64,000 nucleotides of DNA from Candidatus Aeolococcus gillhamiae (GTDB taxonomy: Bacteria > Chloroflexota > Dormibacteria > Aeolococcales > Aeolococcaceae): assembly GCA_003244045.1 (NCBI GenBank), contig QHBU01000256.1, forward strand, positions 1 to 64,000, given 5' to 3'. The position numbers and the translations under genes are program-made. This document shows, piece after piece, positions 20,168 through 29,844 of this stretch (position 1 is the first letter of the stretch; each line of letters opens with the position of its first letter). The notes under the pieces were generated by a model, which had not been told where the DNA came from, did not search any database, and saw only the letters and a list, made by a program, of their open reading frames with translations.

Positions 20168-20710
20168 ATGATCGACGACGCGGCGCCTGCGGCCCACCAC
20201 TCCGCTGTCGTGGCTGAGGTGAGACCGCCCGGCCGCCGCCGCCAGCTCACCGTCCTGCTCGGCACCGCCGTGGTGGTGTTCCTCGTCGATCATGTGACCA
20301 AGTGGCTGGTGACCCAGAACATTGCGCTCGGCGACCAGGTGCCCGGCAGCGGGCCGATCACCATCCACCACATCGAGAACCGCGGCGCCGCGTTCGGGCT
20401 GTTCCCGCAGATGCAGTTCATTTTCCTGGCCGTCGCCGTCGCGGTGGCCGCCTATATCCTCGTCGCGGGGCGACGCTTCGGCCCCGGGGTGTTCCCGCAG
20501 GTGCTGCTCGGCATGGTTCTCGGCGGAGCGCTCGCCAACGCGGTGGACCGAGTCGTGCAGGGCTACGTCGTCGACTTCATCGACCTGCAGCGATGGCCGG
20601 TCTTCAACGTGGCTGACATGGCCATCGTTCTCGGCATTCTGGTCGGCGTCCTGACCCTGCGGATGGTGCCGGTGCCGGCGGTCCGCGGCGACAGCGATCC
20701 CTCGACGTGA
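20168..20710 (+). CDS. lspA: Signal peptidase II
   Basis: Four TM; NRGAAFGL and FNVADMAI catalytic motifs. Confidence 0.92.
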   Translation: MIDDAAPAAHHSAVVAEVRPPGRRRQLTVLLGTAVVVFLVDHVTKWLVTQNIALGDQVPGSGPITIHHIENRGAAFGLFPQMQFIFLAVAVAVAAYILVAGRRFGPGVFPQVLLGMVLGGALANAVDRVVQGYVVDFIDLQRWPVFNVADMAIVLGILVGVLTLRMVPVPAVRGDSDPST

Positions 20711-21609
20711 GCGGCGTGACCGAAGCGCAGCCAGCATCGGTGCGGCTCGATGTGCGCGTGATGCAGCAGGCGGGGGTGAGCCGCAGCGCGGCCCAATCGC
20801 TCATCGCCGGCGGCCACGTACGCGTCAACGAGGGACCGGCCAAGGCGGGACAGCGAGTTCGACCGGCCGACGAGGTGGTGGTGACCATCCCCGATGCGCC
20901 GCCGGCACCCACCGAGGCCCCCGGACCGGCGGTGCACCTTACGGTGGTCTACGAGGACGAGGCCCTGGCGGTGATTGACAAGCCCGCCGGCATGGTGGTG
21001 CATCCTGCGCCCGGGCACGCAGCCGGCACGCTTGCCGACGGCCTCCGGCAACGCGGATCCACCTGGTCGCAACTGGGCGGCGAGCAGCGTCCCGGCATCG
21101 TCCACCGGCTTGACCGCGACACCAGCGGCCTGCTTGTCGTGGCCAAGTCGGAGGCAGCCCACCGCTCGCTGTCGCTGCAGCTGCAGCGGCGCACGCTGGG
21201 GCGCGTGTACTGGGCGCTGGTACACGGCTCGTTCCGTGAGGCGACCGGGCGCATCGACGCGCCCATCGGTCGTGACCCCGGCCACCGCCAGCGCATGGCG
21301 GTCGTCGACGAGGGGCGCGCGGCGGTCACCGACTTCGTGGTGATGGAGCGCATGCGTCGCTTCAGCCGCCTCGAGGTGCGCCTGCACACCGGTCGGACGC
21401 ATCAGATCCGCGTTCACCTGGCGTCGATCAGCCACCCCATCGCCGGCGACCCGGTGTACGGACGGCGCGGCGACACGATCATCGATCGTCCCGCCCTGCA
21501 CGCCCAGCGCATCAGCTTTATCCATCCGGTCAGCGGGGAGCAATGCGAGTTCGAGTCCGCGCCGCCTGACGACCTGCTCGCGGCGCTGGCCGAGGCGGAG
21601 CTCGCTTGA
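20707..21609 (+). CDS. rluD: RluD-family 23S rRNA pseudouridine synthase
   Basis: N-terminal S4-like domain; GIVHRLDRDTSGLLVVAK; LHTGRTHQIRVHL. Confidence 0.93.
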   Translation: MSGVTEAQPASVRLDVRVMQQAGVSRSAAQSLIAGGHVRVNEGPAKAGQRVRPADEVVVTIPDAPPAPTEAPGPAVHLTVVYEDEALAVIDKPAGMVVHPAPGHAAGTLADGLRQRGSTWSQLGGEQRPGIVHRLDRDTSGLLVVAKSEAAHRSLSLQLQRRTLGRVYWALVHGSFREATGRIDAPIGRDPGHRQRMAVVDEGRAAVTDFVVMERMRRFSRLEVRLHTGRTHQIRVHLASISHPIAGDPVYGRRGDTIIDRPALHAQRISFIHPVSGEQCEFESAPPDDLLAALAEAELA

Positions 21610-22205
21610 TGGCGCGTGCTCCGCGGGTTACCACCCAGCCGGGACGGCTGATCGTGCTGTCGGGACCGAGCGGGGTGGGTAAGGACACCGTGCTTCACGA
21701 GCTGCGCAAGCTCGACGCGTCACTGCGTTACAGCGTCTCCTACACCACTCGGGAACCGAGACTCGGCGAGGAGGACGGCGTGGCCTACTCGTTCATCGAC
21801 GAGGACATCTTCCGAGCCATGGCGGAGCGCGGTGAGTTCCTGGAGTGGGCGGAGGTCCACGGAAACCGCTACGGGACCTCCGAGGCGCGCGTGAAAGCGG
21901 CGCTCGAGCGTGGTGAGGACATCGTGCTGAAGATCGACGTGCAAGGCGCCGCCTGGATCCGTCCCCGGGTTGACGGCGCGGTCTTCATCTTCCTTCTGCC
22001 CCCGTCTGAGGAGGAGCTGCGCCGTCGCCTGGTCGCGCGTGACACCGAGGACGAGGCATCGCTGGACCTGCGCTTCCGCAACGCCGTCGCGGAGCTTGCC
22101 GACGGGGCGGCGTACGATCACCGCGTGGTGAACGACGACGTGCGCCGGGCTGCCGGGGAGATCCTCGACATTGTGCGCCGCCGTCGTGCGGAGAGGCGAG
22201 CGTGA
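21606..22205 (+). CDS. gmk: Guanylate kinase
   Basis: LSGPSGVGKDTV P-loop, YTTREPRLGEEDGVAYSF. Confidence 0.96.
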   Translation: MMARAPRVTTQPGRLIVLSGPSGVGKDTVLHELRKLDASLRYSVSYTTREPRLGEEDGVAYSFIDEDIFRAMAERGEFLEWAEVHGNRYGTSEARVKAALERGEDIVLKIDVQGAAWIRPRVDGAVFIFLLPPSEEELRRRLVARDTEDEASLDLRFRNAVAELADGAAYDHRVVNDDVRRAAGEILDIVRRRRAERRA

Positions 22206-22774
22206 CCCCCGCCTCCGCAGCGCCTCGACGGGTCGCGATCCATGTGTGCGGCAGCGTTGCCGCGTACAAGGCCTGCGCGGTGATCACCGCACTGCGCAAG
22301 CAGGGATGTGAGGTGCGCGTGGCCATGACCAGGAGCGCGCGCCATTTCGTCACCGAGACGACGCTGCAGAGCCTCAGCGGGCACCCGGTGGCGCGCACCA
22401 TCTGGCAGGGCGGGGACGCCGGCCACGGCATGGGCCACATCGACATCGGTGCCTGGGCGCAGACGCACGCGGTGGTCGCGGCCTCCGCGAACCTGATGGC
22501 ACGGCTGGCGCATGGGTTTGCGGACGATGCGGTCACCGCCGCCCTGCTCGCCACCCGCGCCCGGCTGATCGTCGCGCCGGCGATGGAGTCGGCCATGTGG
22601 GAGCACCCCGCAACGCAGGCCAACGTGGCCACGCTGCGAAGTCGCGGGGTCAGCTTTGTCGGGCCTGTGCGCGGACGGCTGGCGAGCGGGGCCGAGGGCG
22701 ACGGACGGATGGCGGAGGTGGATGACGTGGTGGCCGCGGTTCTCAGCTCGCTTGGGGACGCGGCGCCCACCTGA
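22202..22774 (+). CDS. coaC: Phosphopantothenoylcysteine decarboxylase-type flavoprotein (separate CoaC)
   Basis: GSVAAYKA, GHIDIGAWAQ, APAMESAMWEHPATQAN, GRLASG..GDGRM; ORF ends before the CoaB domain. Confidence 0.83.
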   Translation: MTPASAAPRRVAIHVCGSVAAYKACAVITALRKQGCEVRVAMTRSARHFVTETTLQSLSGHPVARTIWQGGDAGHGMGHIDIGAWAQTHAVVAASANLMARLAHGFADDAVTAALLATRARLIVAPAMESAMWEHPATQANVATLRSRGVSFVGPVRGRLASGAEGDGRMAEVDDVVAAVLSSLGDAAPT

Positions 22775-22792
22775 GGCGCTGAGCTGTCGCAG

Positions 22793-23458
22793 TTGTCTCG
22801 CACGGGCTCGTCGCGGCTCGCCGGCCGCATCGTCGTGGTCACAGCCGGGGGAACACGGGAACCGATCGACCCGGTTCGCTATCTCGGCAACCGCAGCAGC
22901 GGCAAGATGGGCCACGCCATCGCGGTTGCGGCCGCGGACCGCGGCGCCCAGGTCAGGTTGATCACCACGGTCACGGCCCCGGACGACGAGCGCATCGCGA
23001 CGGTGAAGGTGGACACGGCAGCTGAGATGAACACCGCCGTCCGCGCCGCGCTGCCCGGCGCAATGCTGCTGGTCATGGCCGCAGCGGTCGCCGACTACCG
23101 GGTGGCTGAGGTCGCTGCAAAAAAGATGAAGAAACGCGACGCTCTGACGCTCGACCTGGTCCCGACGGTCGACATCCTGCGCTCCCTCGCCGGCGACCCC
23201 TTGGGCGAATCCGTACTGGTGGTGGGCTTCGCCGCCGAGACCGACAACATCGAGGAGAACGCGGTGCGCAAGCTCGCTGAGAAACGCTTGGACCTCGTCG
23301 TTCTCAACGACGTCTCGCGCGCGGACATCGGCTTGGGCAGCCACGACAATGAGGTTCGGGTTTTCGACTCCGGTGGCCTGGTCGCGCACCTTGAGAAGCG
23401 CGCCAAGCCATTGGTCGCCAGTGCGCTGCTCGACCTCATCGAGAAGCGCCTGAGCTGA
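22793..23458 (+). CDS. coaB: Phosphopantothenate--cysteine ligase (separate CoaB)
   Basis: VTAGGTREPIDPVRYLGNRSSGKMGHAIA, AAVADYR, GFAAET; TTG start. Confidence 0.87.
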   Translation: MSRTGSSRLAGRIVVVTAGGTREPIDPVRYLGNRSSGKMGHAIAVAAADRGAQVRLITTVTAPDDERIATVKVDTAAEMNTAVRAALPGAMLLVMAAAVADYRVAEVAAKKMKKRDALTLDLVPTVDILRSLAGDPLGESVLVVGFAAETDNIEENAVRKLAEKRLDLVVLNDVSRADIGLGSHDNEVRVFDSGGLVAHLEKRAKPLVASALLDLIEKRLS

Positions 23459-23459
23459 G

Positions 23460-24248
23460 TCAGTCCCGGTACCGGGCAGGCAACTCCGCCGCGCGGGTGG
23501 CTCCCATCACGGCTCCCAGGGAAGCGTCCAGATTGGCCAACATGCTCGGGTCATCGAGCCCGGGGACCGAGAGCACCACGCCCTCGTGGAGGTCGCGGAG
23601 GCTGGCGTGCACGATCGCCTCGGGTTCCATCCTCGGGGCCGAGCTCAGGTCCATTCCCTGCCGAGTGTGGAACTCGGTGCGCACGATGCCGGGGCAACAC
23701 ACCTGGACGCGGATGCCCTGGTCGCGCACTTCGCTGCTGAGGACCTGGCTGAAGGTGACAAGGAAGGATTTGGCAGCCGCGTAGACGGCGCGGGCCGGCA
23801 TGAATGGACCGGTCCAGGTGCCGCTGAACGCGAGCAGTGACGAGATGTTGATGACTGCGCCGCTGCGCCGGGACTGCATGCCGGGAAGCACCGCTCGGGC
23901 GAGTCGGACCGGGGCCAGGACGTCGAGGTTCACCAGGTCGAGGAGTGTCGGCACTGGGAGGTCGGTGAACGGCATGTACTCGCCCAGCCCTGCGTTGTTG
24001 ACGAGCATCTCGACGGGAAGCTCGCTGACCCGATCGGCGAGGCGCTCGAGCTGATCGGGGCGAGAGAGGTCCGCTTCAGCCACGGTCACCGCAATCCGAT
24101 GCTCCGAGCCCAGGCGCGCGGACAGCTGGTCGAGTCGATCCTTGCGCCGCGCCACGACGAGGAGGTCCCACCCGTCGGCGGCGAGAACCTCGGCGTAGGC
24201 GGCTCCGATCCCGGACGATGCGCCCGTCACCAGCGCGAGTCGACTCAT
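23460..24248 (-). CDS. Short-chain dehydrogenase/reductase
   Basis: TGASSGIG, NNAG, YAAAKSF. Confidence 0.92.
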   Translation of the reverse strand: MSRLALVTGASSGIGAAYAEVLAADGWDLLVVARRKDRLDQLSARLGSEHRIAVTVAEADLSRPDQLERLADRVSELPVEMLVNNAGLGEYMPFTDLPVPTLLDLVNLDVLAPVRLARAVLPGMQSRRSGAVINISSLLAFSGTWTGPFMPARAVYAAAKSFLVTFSQVLSSEVRDQGIRVQVCCPGIVRTEFHTRQGMDLSSAPRMEPEAIVHASLRDLHEGVVLSVPGLDDPSMLANLDASLGAVMGATRAAELPARYRD

Positions 24249-24331
24249 CTCACCTCCACCGGTCCGTCACGTGGAAGGGTAGGGCTTGCCGGCGCCGGCT
24301 GTCCCAACCGCTCGGCTGCCAGACTTCGCGC

Positions 24332-26389
24332 GTGACGGCGCACAGGATCGAGGCCACCACCGCAGCGCCCGCCGTGGCCACCGGCCCGGCTCACGTCGCC
24401 GTCACGCCGGACACTGGCGCGATCCTTCCCAAGGACACGTACACCTACGCGGTCCCCGACCACCTGGTCTCGCTCGCCGTCCCGGGCGCGCGGGTCATGG
24501 TGCCGTTCGGCTCGCGCGAGGTGCTCGGCTATGTCGTCGGGGTCGACGTCGCGCTGGCGGGCGTCGAGGTCAGGCAGGTCGCCGACGTCCTCGACGAGCC
24601 GCCCATCCTCGGCGCACCCGCCCTGCAGCTGGCGCGCTGGATCGCCGCGCGCTATTGCGCGCCGCTCGGTGAGGTGATCCGGGCGATGCTTCCGAAGGGG
24701 GTGCGGTCCGCCCGGCCGGGAGGTCGCAAGCGCGGACCGCGGACGACGTCGGCCGCGGTGGAGGCGACGCGTGCGCACGACGGCGCCGTCGCCGAGGCTG
24801 CGCTCCCCCTCACCTCCGCGCAGCAGGCCGCCGCCGCTCCATTGCTCGAGGCGGTCGCTGCGCGCAGCCATCGCCGCGTCCTCCTCCATGGCGTCACCGG
24901 GGCGGGCAAGACCGAGGTGTACCTGGTCGCCATCGCTGCGGCGCTGGCCGCCGGACGGCAGGCGATCGTCATGGTCCCGGAGATCGCGTTGACGCCGCAG
25001 ACGATCCGCCGCTTCGCCGCGCGCTTCCCCGGGCGGGTCGCCGTGCTCCATTCCGCGCTGACCGAGTCCGAGCGCGCGCGCGAGTGGCGCCGGCTGCGCG
25101 ACGGCGAGCTCGACGTGGTGGTGGGTTCGCGCAGCGCGGTGTTCGCTCCTCTGCCGCGGCTCGGCATCATCGTCATCGACGAGGAAGACGCCTCGGCGTA
25201 CAAGCAGGACCGCATCCCGCGCTACCACGCGGTCGACGTCGCCCTGGAGCGTGGCCGGCTCGAGGACGTCCCGGTCGTGCTCGGCAGCGCGACGCCGCGC
25301 GTCGAGACCTACTACGCCGCCCACACCGGCGGATTCGAGCTTGTCCGGCTCGACGAACGCATCAGCGGCCGCCCGCTGCCGCCCATCGAGGTCGTCGACC
25401 TTCGTGAGGAGCTGCACGCCGGCAATCGCAGCCCACTCTCGCTCGACCTGGAGCGCGCCCTGCGCGAGTGTCACGATGGGGGAGGGCAATCCATCCTCTT
25501 CCTCAACCGGCGTGGCACCGCCACGGTGGTGGTGTGTCGCAACTGCGGCGAGGCGGTGACCTGCGACAGCTGCAGCGTCTCGCTCGTCTACCACGCCGAC
25601 AGGCGCCGCTGCGACTGTCACTATTGTGGCGCGTCGCGACCGCTTCCCGACATCTGTCCGAGCTGCGGCTCGACCGCCATCCGCGGACTCGGCATGGGCA
25701 CGGAGCGGCTCGAGGTGGAGGTGCACGAGCGCTTTCCCACGCTGCGCCTGCTGCGCATGGACCGCGACACGACAGCCAGCCGCGACGCGTACTTCACCAT
25801 CTACGACCGCTTCGCAAACCACGAGGCTGACTGCCTGATCGGGACGCAGATGGTGGCTAAGGGCTGGGATCTCGGCAACGTCCGCCTTGTTGGCATAGTC
25901 AACGCCGATGTCTCCCTGCACTTCCCCGACTACCGCAGCGGCGAGACGACGTTCTCGCTTCTGACCCAGGTTGCCGGCCGCGCCGGCCGCGGCGACGAAC
26001 CCGCTCGCGTCATCCTGCAGACGTATAGCCCGCAGCATTACGCGGTGCGTCATGCCGTCACCCACAACTACCTCTCCTTCGCGCGCGAGGAGATCCGCGT
26101 GCGTCGCGCACTGCGTTTTCCGCCGTACACGCGCTTGGTGGTGTGCACGGTCAACCATCGCGAGGATGCTCGCGCCGAGATCGAGGCACGGCGGGCTTTC
26201 GCGGAGGTGTCTGATAAACTCGGCGCCGGATCGGGCCTGGACGTCCTCGGGCCGACTCCCGCCTTTCTCCACCGCCTGCGCGGGGAATATCGCTGGCAGA
26301 TCACGGTTCGAGGCGAGGCGATCGAGAGGGCCTTCCCGCACCTGCCGCACGGACGCGGCTGGAGCATCGACGTCGATCCCGGACCGTGA
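24332..26389 (+). CDS. priA: Primosomal protein N' (replication restart helicase PriA)
   Basis: GVTGAGKTEVYL, DEEDASAYKQD (DEED box), zinc-binding cysteine cluster CRNCGEAVTCDSC..CHYCG..CPSCGS. Confidence 0.95.
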   Translation: MTAHRIEATTAAPAVATGPAHVAVTPDTGAILPKDTYTYAVPDHLVSLAVPGARVMVPFGSREVLGYVVGVDVALAGVEVRQVADVLDEPPILGAPALQLARWIAARYCAPLGEVIRAMLPKGVRSARPGGRKRGPRTTSAAVEATRAHDGAVAEAALPLTSAQQAAAAPLLEAVAARSHRRVLLHGVTGAGKTEVYLVAIAAALAAGRQAIVMVPEIALTPQTIRRFAARFPGRVAVLHSALTESERAREWRRLRDGELDVVVGSRSAVFAPLPRLGIIVIDEEDASAYKQDRIPRYHAVDVALERGRLEDVPVVLGSATPRVETYYAAHTGGFELVRLDERISGRPLPPIEVVDLREELHAGNRSPLSLDLERALRECHDGGGQSILFLNRRGTATVVVCRNCGEAVTCDSCSVSLVYHADRRRCDCHYCGASRPLPDICPSCGSTAIRGLGMGTERLEVEVHERFPTLRLLRMDRDTTASRDAYFTIYDRFANHEADCLIGTQMVAKGWDLGNVRLVGIVNADVSLHFPDYRSGETTFSLLTQVAGRAGRGDEPARVILQTYSPQHYAVRHAVTHNYLSFAREEIRVRRALRFPPYTRLVVCTVNHREDARAEIEARRAFAEVSDKLGAGSGLDVLGPTPAFLHRLRGEYRWQITVRGEAIERAFPHLPHGRGWSIDVDPGP

Positions 26390-26397
26390 GGTGAACC

Positions 26398-26910
26398 GTG
26401 GCAGTGCTCCCCATCGTCCTCGCCGCTGACGAGGACCCCATCCTGGTCACCAGGGCCAACCGGGTCCCGCGCGTCGACGACACGATTCGCAAGCTGATGG
26501 ACGACATGGTCGAGACCATGATCGAGGCGCACGGCGCCGGCCTGGCGGCACCGCAGGTGGGCGTCCCCCTGCGCGTCATCGTGCTCAAGGTCGACAACCA
26601 GCTGTACCAGCTGGCCAACCCGGAGATGGTGCGCTGCGAGGGCGAGCAGACCGGCGTCGAGGGGTGCCTCTCCGTGCCCGGCCTGATCGGCGACGTCACC
26701 CGCTGTCAGCGCGTCGTCGCCAGGGGACTGAACCGCCACGGCAAGGAGATCCGCGTCAAGGGCGACGGCCTGCTCGCGCGAGCCATCCAGCACGAGGTGG
26801 ACCACCTTGATGGGATCCTATTCACCACCAAGGTGATCGAGGGCACGCTGCGCAGCTGGAACGCGGCGGACGTGGACGCCGAGGAGCTCGAGGGAGAGCT
26901 GGTCGGCTGA
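26398..26910 (+). CDS. def: Peptide deformylase
   Basis: GAGLAAPQVGV, EGCLSVPG, QHEVDHLDG. Confidence 0.97.
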   Translation: MAVLPIVLAADEDPILVTRANRVPRVDDTIRKLMDDMVETMIEAHGAGLAAPQVGVPLRVIVLKVDNQLYQLANPEMVRCEGEQTGVEGCLSVPGLIGDVTRCQRVVARGLNRHGKEIRVKGDGLLARAIQHEVDHLDGILFTTKVIEGTLRSWNAADVDAEELEGELVG

Positions 26911-26941
26911 CAGCGGCCGCGGCGGCCTCGCCGGCACTGTG

Positions 26942-27865
26942 ATGCGCATCGTCTTCTGTGGCACGGCTCACTTCGCGGTCCCTTCGCTCCGCGCCCTTGT
27001 GCCCGAGCACGAGGTCGTGGCAGTGGTCACGCAGCCGGATCGCAGCGGCTCGCGCGGACGCCCGGCGCCGCGCCCGGTTGGTGAGACGGCGGCGCGGCTC
27101 GGCCTGCCGATGCTGCGCCCCGAGCGCATCCGCGCGCCGGAGAGCGTGGCAGAGATCCTCAGCCTCGCGCCCGATGCGCTGGTTGTAGCCGCTTATGGCC
27201 AAATCATTCCGGCCTTGCTCCTCGATGCGTCGTTGCACGGCGGCGTCAACGTGCACGGCTCACTGCTGCCGCGCTGGCGAGGGGCGGCGCCGGTTGCGGC
27301 GGCGATCCTGGCCGGCGACACGCGCACCGGCGTGTCGATCATGCGCATGGACGCTGGCCTGGACACCGGCCCCGTCTACGCTACCAGCGAGACGGAGATC
27401 GGCGCCGACCAGACGGCGCCGTCGCTGACCGGCAGGCTCGCCGACGCGGGCGCGCGCCTGCTCCTCGAGGTCCTCTCGGGCCTCGAGGACGGCAGCGTGG
27501 CGGCGGTGGCCCAGGACGACTCGCAGGCGACGTACGCGCCGCGGCTGCGTCGTGAGGACGGCAACCTCGAGTGGAGCTCGATCGGCGCAGTCGACCTCGA
27601 CCGGCGAGTGCGGGCCCTGCAACCGTGGCCAGGGGTGACGGCGCCTCTCGGCGGGCAGCCGGTGCGCATCCTCGAAGGAGCTCCGGCCGGATCCACGGAT
27701 GCAACGGGGGCACCCGGCGAGGTGCTCGGGCTGAGCGGCGAGGCGGCCGACGTGGCCACCATGTCGGGGGTGTACCGGCTGGCCCGCGTGCAGCCTGCGG
27801 GCAGCCGTCCGATGACGGCGGCGGCGTACCTGCGCGGCCGTCGCGTGCAGCTGGCGCCGCGATGA
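26942..27865 (+). CDS. fmt: Methionyl-tRNA formyltransferase
   Basis: MRIVFCGTAHFAVPSL, NVHGSLLPRWRGAAPV. Confidence 0.96.
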   Translation: MRIVFCGTAHFAVPSLRALVPEHEVVAVVTQPDRSGSRGRPAPRPVGETAARLGLPMLRPERIRAPESVAEILSLAPDALVVAAYGQIIPALLLDASLHGGVNVHGSLLPRWRGAAPVAAAILAGDTRTGVSIMRMDAGLDTGPVYATSETEIGADQTAPSLTGRLADAGARLLLEVLSGLEDGSVAAVAQDDSQATYAPRLRREDGNLEWSSIGAVDLDRRVRALQPWPGVTAPLGGQPVRILEGAPAGSTDATGAPGEVLGLSGEAADVATMSGVYRLARVQPAGSRPMTAAAYLRGRRVQLAPR

Positions 27866-28338
27866 CACGCGCAGCGACGACGGCCAACCCGGTCCTGGCG
27901 CGCAATCGCCAGGCGACCCACGAGTACTCCATCCTCGAGACGTTCGAGGCGGGGATCGAGCTGACCGGGACCGAGGTCAAGGCGTTGCGTGATGGTCGCA
28001 CCCAGCTTCGCGAAGGGTATGTGCGAGTGGAGAACGGAGAGGCGTGGCTGCTCGGTGTGAACATCGCGGAGTACGCGCAGGGAAACCGCCGCAACCACGA
28101 CCCGCAACGCCGCCGCCGACTGCTCCTCCACAAGCGCGAGATCGAGTACCTCGGCGCCAAGGTCGCCCAGCAGGGTCTGACCCTGATCCCGCTGCGCATC
28201 TACCTCAAGGGCAACCGCATCAAGCTCGAGTTCGGCCTGGCCAAGGGCAAGAAGCTATGGGACAAGCGCCAGGCGATCGCCGAACGCGACGCCCGCCGGG
28301 ACGCCGAACGCATCACCGCGCGAGCGCAGCGCCTCTGA
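27862..28338 (+). CDS. smpB: SsrA-binding protein SmpB
   Basis: LARNRQATHEYSILETFEAGIELTGTEVKALRDG; C-terminal GKKLWDKRQ tail. Confidence 0.97.
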   Translation: MTRAATTANPVLARNRQATHEYSILETFEAGIELTGTEVKALRDGRTQLREGYVRVENGEAWLLGVNIAEYAQGNRRNHDPQRRRRLLLHKREIEYLGAKVAQQGLTLIPLRIYLKGNRIKLEFGLAKGKKLWDKRQAIAERDARRDAERITARAQRL

Positions 28339-29626
28339 CCCCTGGGGACGCAGCAGCCGTGCGCAGCGCGCGGATCATCATCATCAGCAGCGCGGCGGCC
28401 AGCACCGCGGGCAGCGAGCACGCCTGAAGGAACAGCCACCAGGCCGGGCTGGTGGCGACGGCGCCGATGCTCGAAACGGTCAACGCGGCGATCGCCGCCC
28501 CGCCGACGACCCCCACACCGACCAGCGCGGCGGTGCTCGAGCCCACCAGCGCCCGATCGGGGCGGCCGCGCCCACAAGCCAGGCCGAGCGCGGCGGCGAT
28601 GGCGATCAGCAGGTGGACGTAGACGGGATACCAGGCGATGCTGCCCACGAGCAGCATCACGGTCACCCCGCACGCGAACTCCGCACCACGCTCCGCGCGC
28701 GTGCGCTGGCGGCTGCTCACCGCAAACCACAGCGCCGCGACTGTCAAGACTGAGAGCGCGGTGGCGAGGCCGTGCAGCCACATCGACGGTGCGTCGACTG
28801 TCAACACAGAGTGCTGCGCCAGGCGGTTGACCACGCCGTTCCACGTCTGGTTGTAGATCCAGCCGTTGTCGCGGTTGAGAACAGGCAGCACCGAGGTGAG
28901 GTAGTGGCGGGTCAAGGGCCAACCCAAGGCACCGATGCCGATCGAGACCGTGGCTGCGCCCGTGGTAACCCCGGCCAGCGCGGCGCGCCACCACCCGCGG
29001 CGCACCAGGACAAGCAGCAGCACCACCGGGGCGATCTTGATGCCGGCTGCGAGGCCGAGGATGACGGCACAGCGTGTGCGATGACCCGACAGGTAATCGG
29101 AGAGAGCCAGTGCGAGCAGCAGGAAGATGACGGTGTTCATCTGCCCATGCCAGAGGTTGTACGTGGCCGGCGGGAAGGTCAGCGCCACGAACACGGCGAT
29201 GCGGACGCGCGGCCACGTGGCCGGCAGCAGCGCTCGCGCGGTCATCACGGCGCCGCCCAGGAGCGCCCCGAGCGCGATCCAGAGCCAGACCAGCTCCTGC
29301 CCGCGCACCGACAGGAACGCCAGCGGGCGGAGCACCACCGCGGCGAACGGCGGGTAGTCGAACCCGGCCATGACGATGGGGGCGCCGCCAAACGATGCAT
29401 ACGGGCTCGTGCCGGTAGCGACGGCGTGGGCGGCCCCTGAGTAGGCGCCGAAATCCTCGAACGGCCCGGGGAACGAACCGGCGAGTGGCAAGACGATGAA
29501 CGTGTAGGCGCTACCGATCGCGGCAGCCACAGCGCCGACCGTGAGCAGCAGCTCGACAAGGGACCGCCAATCGCGGCTGGATCGCTTGGCTCGCGGCGCC
29601 GACCGCCGCCGGGTCATCACCGACAC
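28313..29626 (-). CDS. Polytopic glycosyltransferase, GT87 (DUF2029)-like
   Basis: Multiple TM helices; FGGAPIVMAGFDYPPFAAVVL and GLAAGIKIAPVVLL motifs of GT87 family. Confidence 0.8.
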   Translation of the reverse strand: MSVMTRRRSAPRAKRSSRDWRSLVELLLTVGAVAAAIGSAYTFIVLPLAGSFPGPFEDFGAYSGAAHAVATGTSPYASFGGAPIVMAGFDYPPFAAVVLRPLAFLSVRGQELVWLWIALGALLGGAVMTARALLPATWPRVRIAVFVALTFPPATYNLWHGQMNTVIFLLLALALSDYLSGHRTRCAVILGLAAGIKIAPVVLLLVLVRRGWWRAALAGVTTGAATVSIGIGALGWPLTRHYLTSVLPVLNRDNGWIYNQTWNGVVNRLAQHSVLTVDAPSMWLHGLATALSVLTVAALWFAVSSRQRTRAERGAEFACGVTVMLLVGSIAWYPVYVHLLIAIAAALGLACGRGRPDRALVGSSTAALVGVGVVGGAAIAALTVSSIGAVATSPAWWLFLQACSLPAVLAAALLMMMIRALRTAAASPGVRGAALAR

Positions 29627-29710
29627 GCCCGCAAGTGTCGGCGGTCGGTGGCCGTCGATTCCCGCGAGAGCTTGACCGTTACTCAGACGCGACGGCGCCG
29701 ACGGCGTGAG

Positions 29711-29827
29711 GAACTCGGGGTGGGCTGCATCGCTCCGGTCGCGATGCTCGCGGGCGCTTCGGAGCTAACTCGGCTTCGCCGAGTGGATCTCCTCGCTGCT
29801 GCGCACGATGCCGCCCACCCGGAGTTC
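29711..29827 (-). repeat. 117-bp imperfect inverted repeat with potential three-way-junction RNA structure
   Basis: Outer arms gaactcggggtgggctgcatcg / cgatgccgcccacccggagttc (20/22 complementary), inner hairpins gctccg..cggagc and actcggc-ttc-gccgagt. Confidence 0.55.
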
Positions 29828-29844
29828 TTGTCGAGACGGTGCCA

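Noticed and set aside
24245-26350. 701-aa minus-strand ORF antisense to priA
   Set aside because: Antisense shadow of a clear priA gene; no recognisable motifs.
29711-29827. T-box riboswitch interpretation of the hflX-downstream structure
   Set aside because: No T-box sequence and no aminoacyl-tRNA-related gene downstream.
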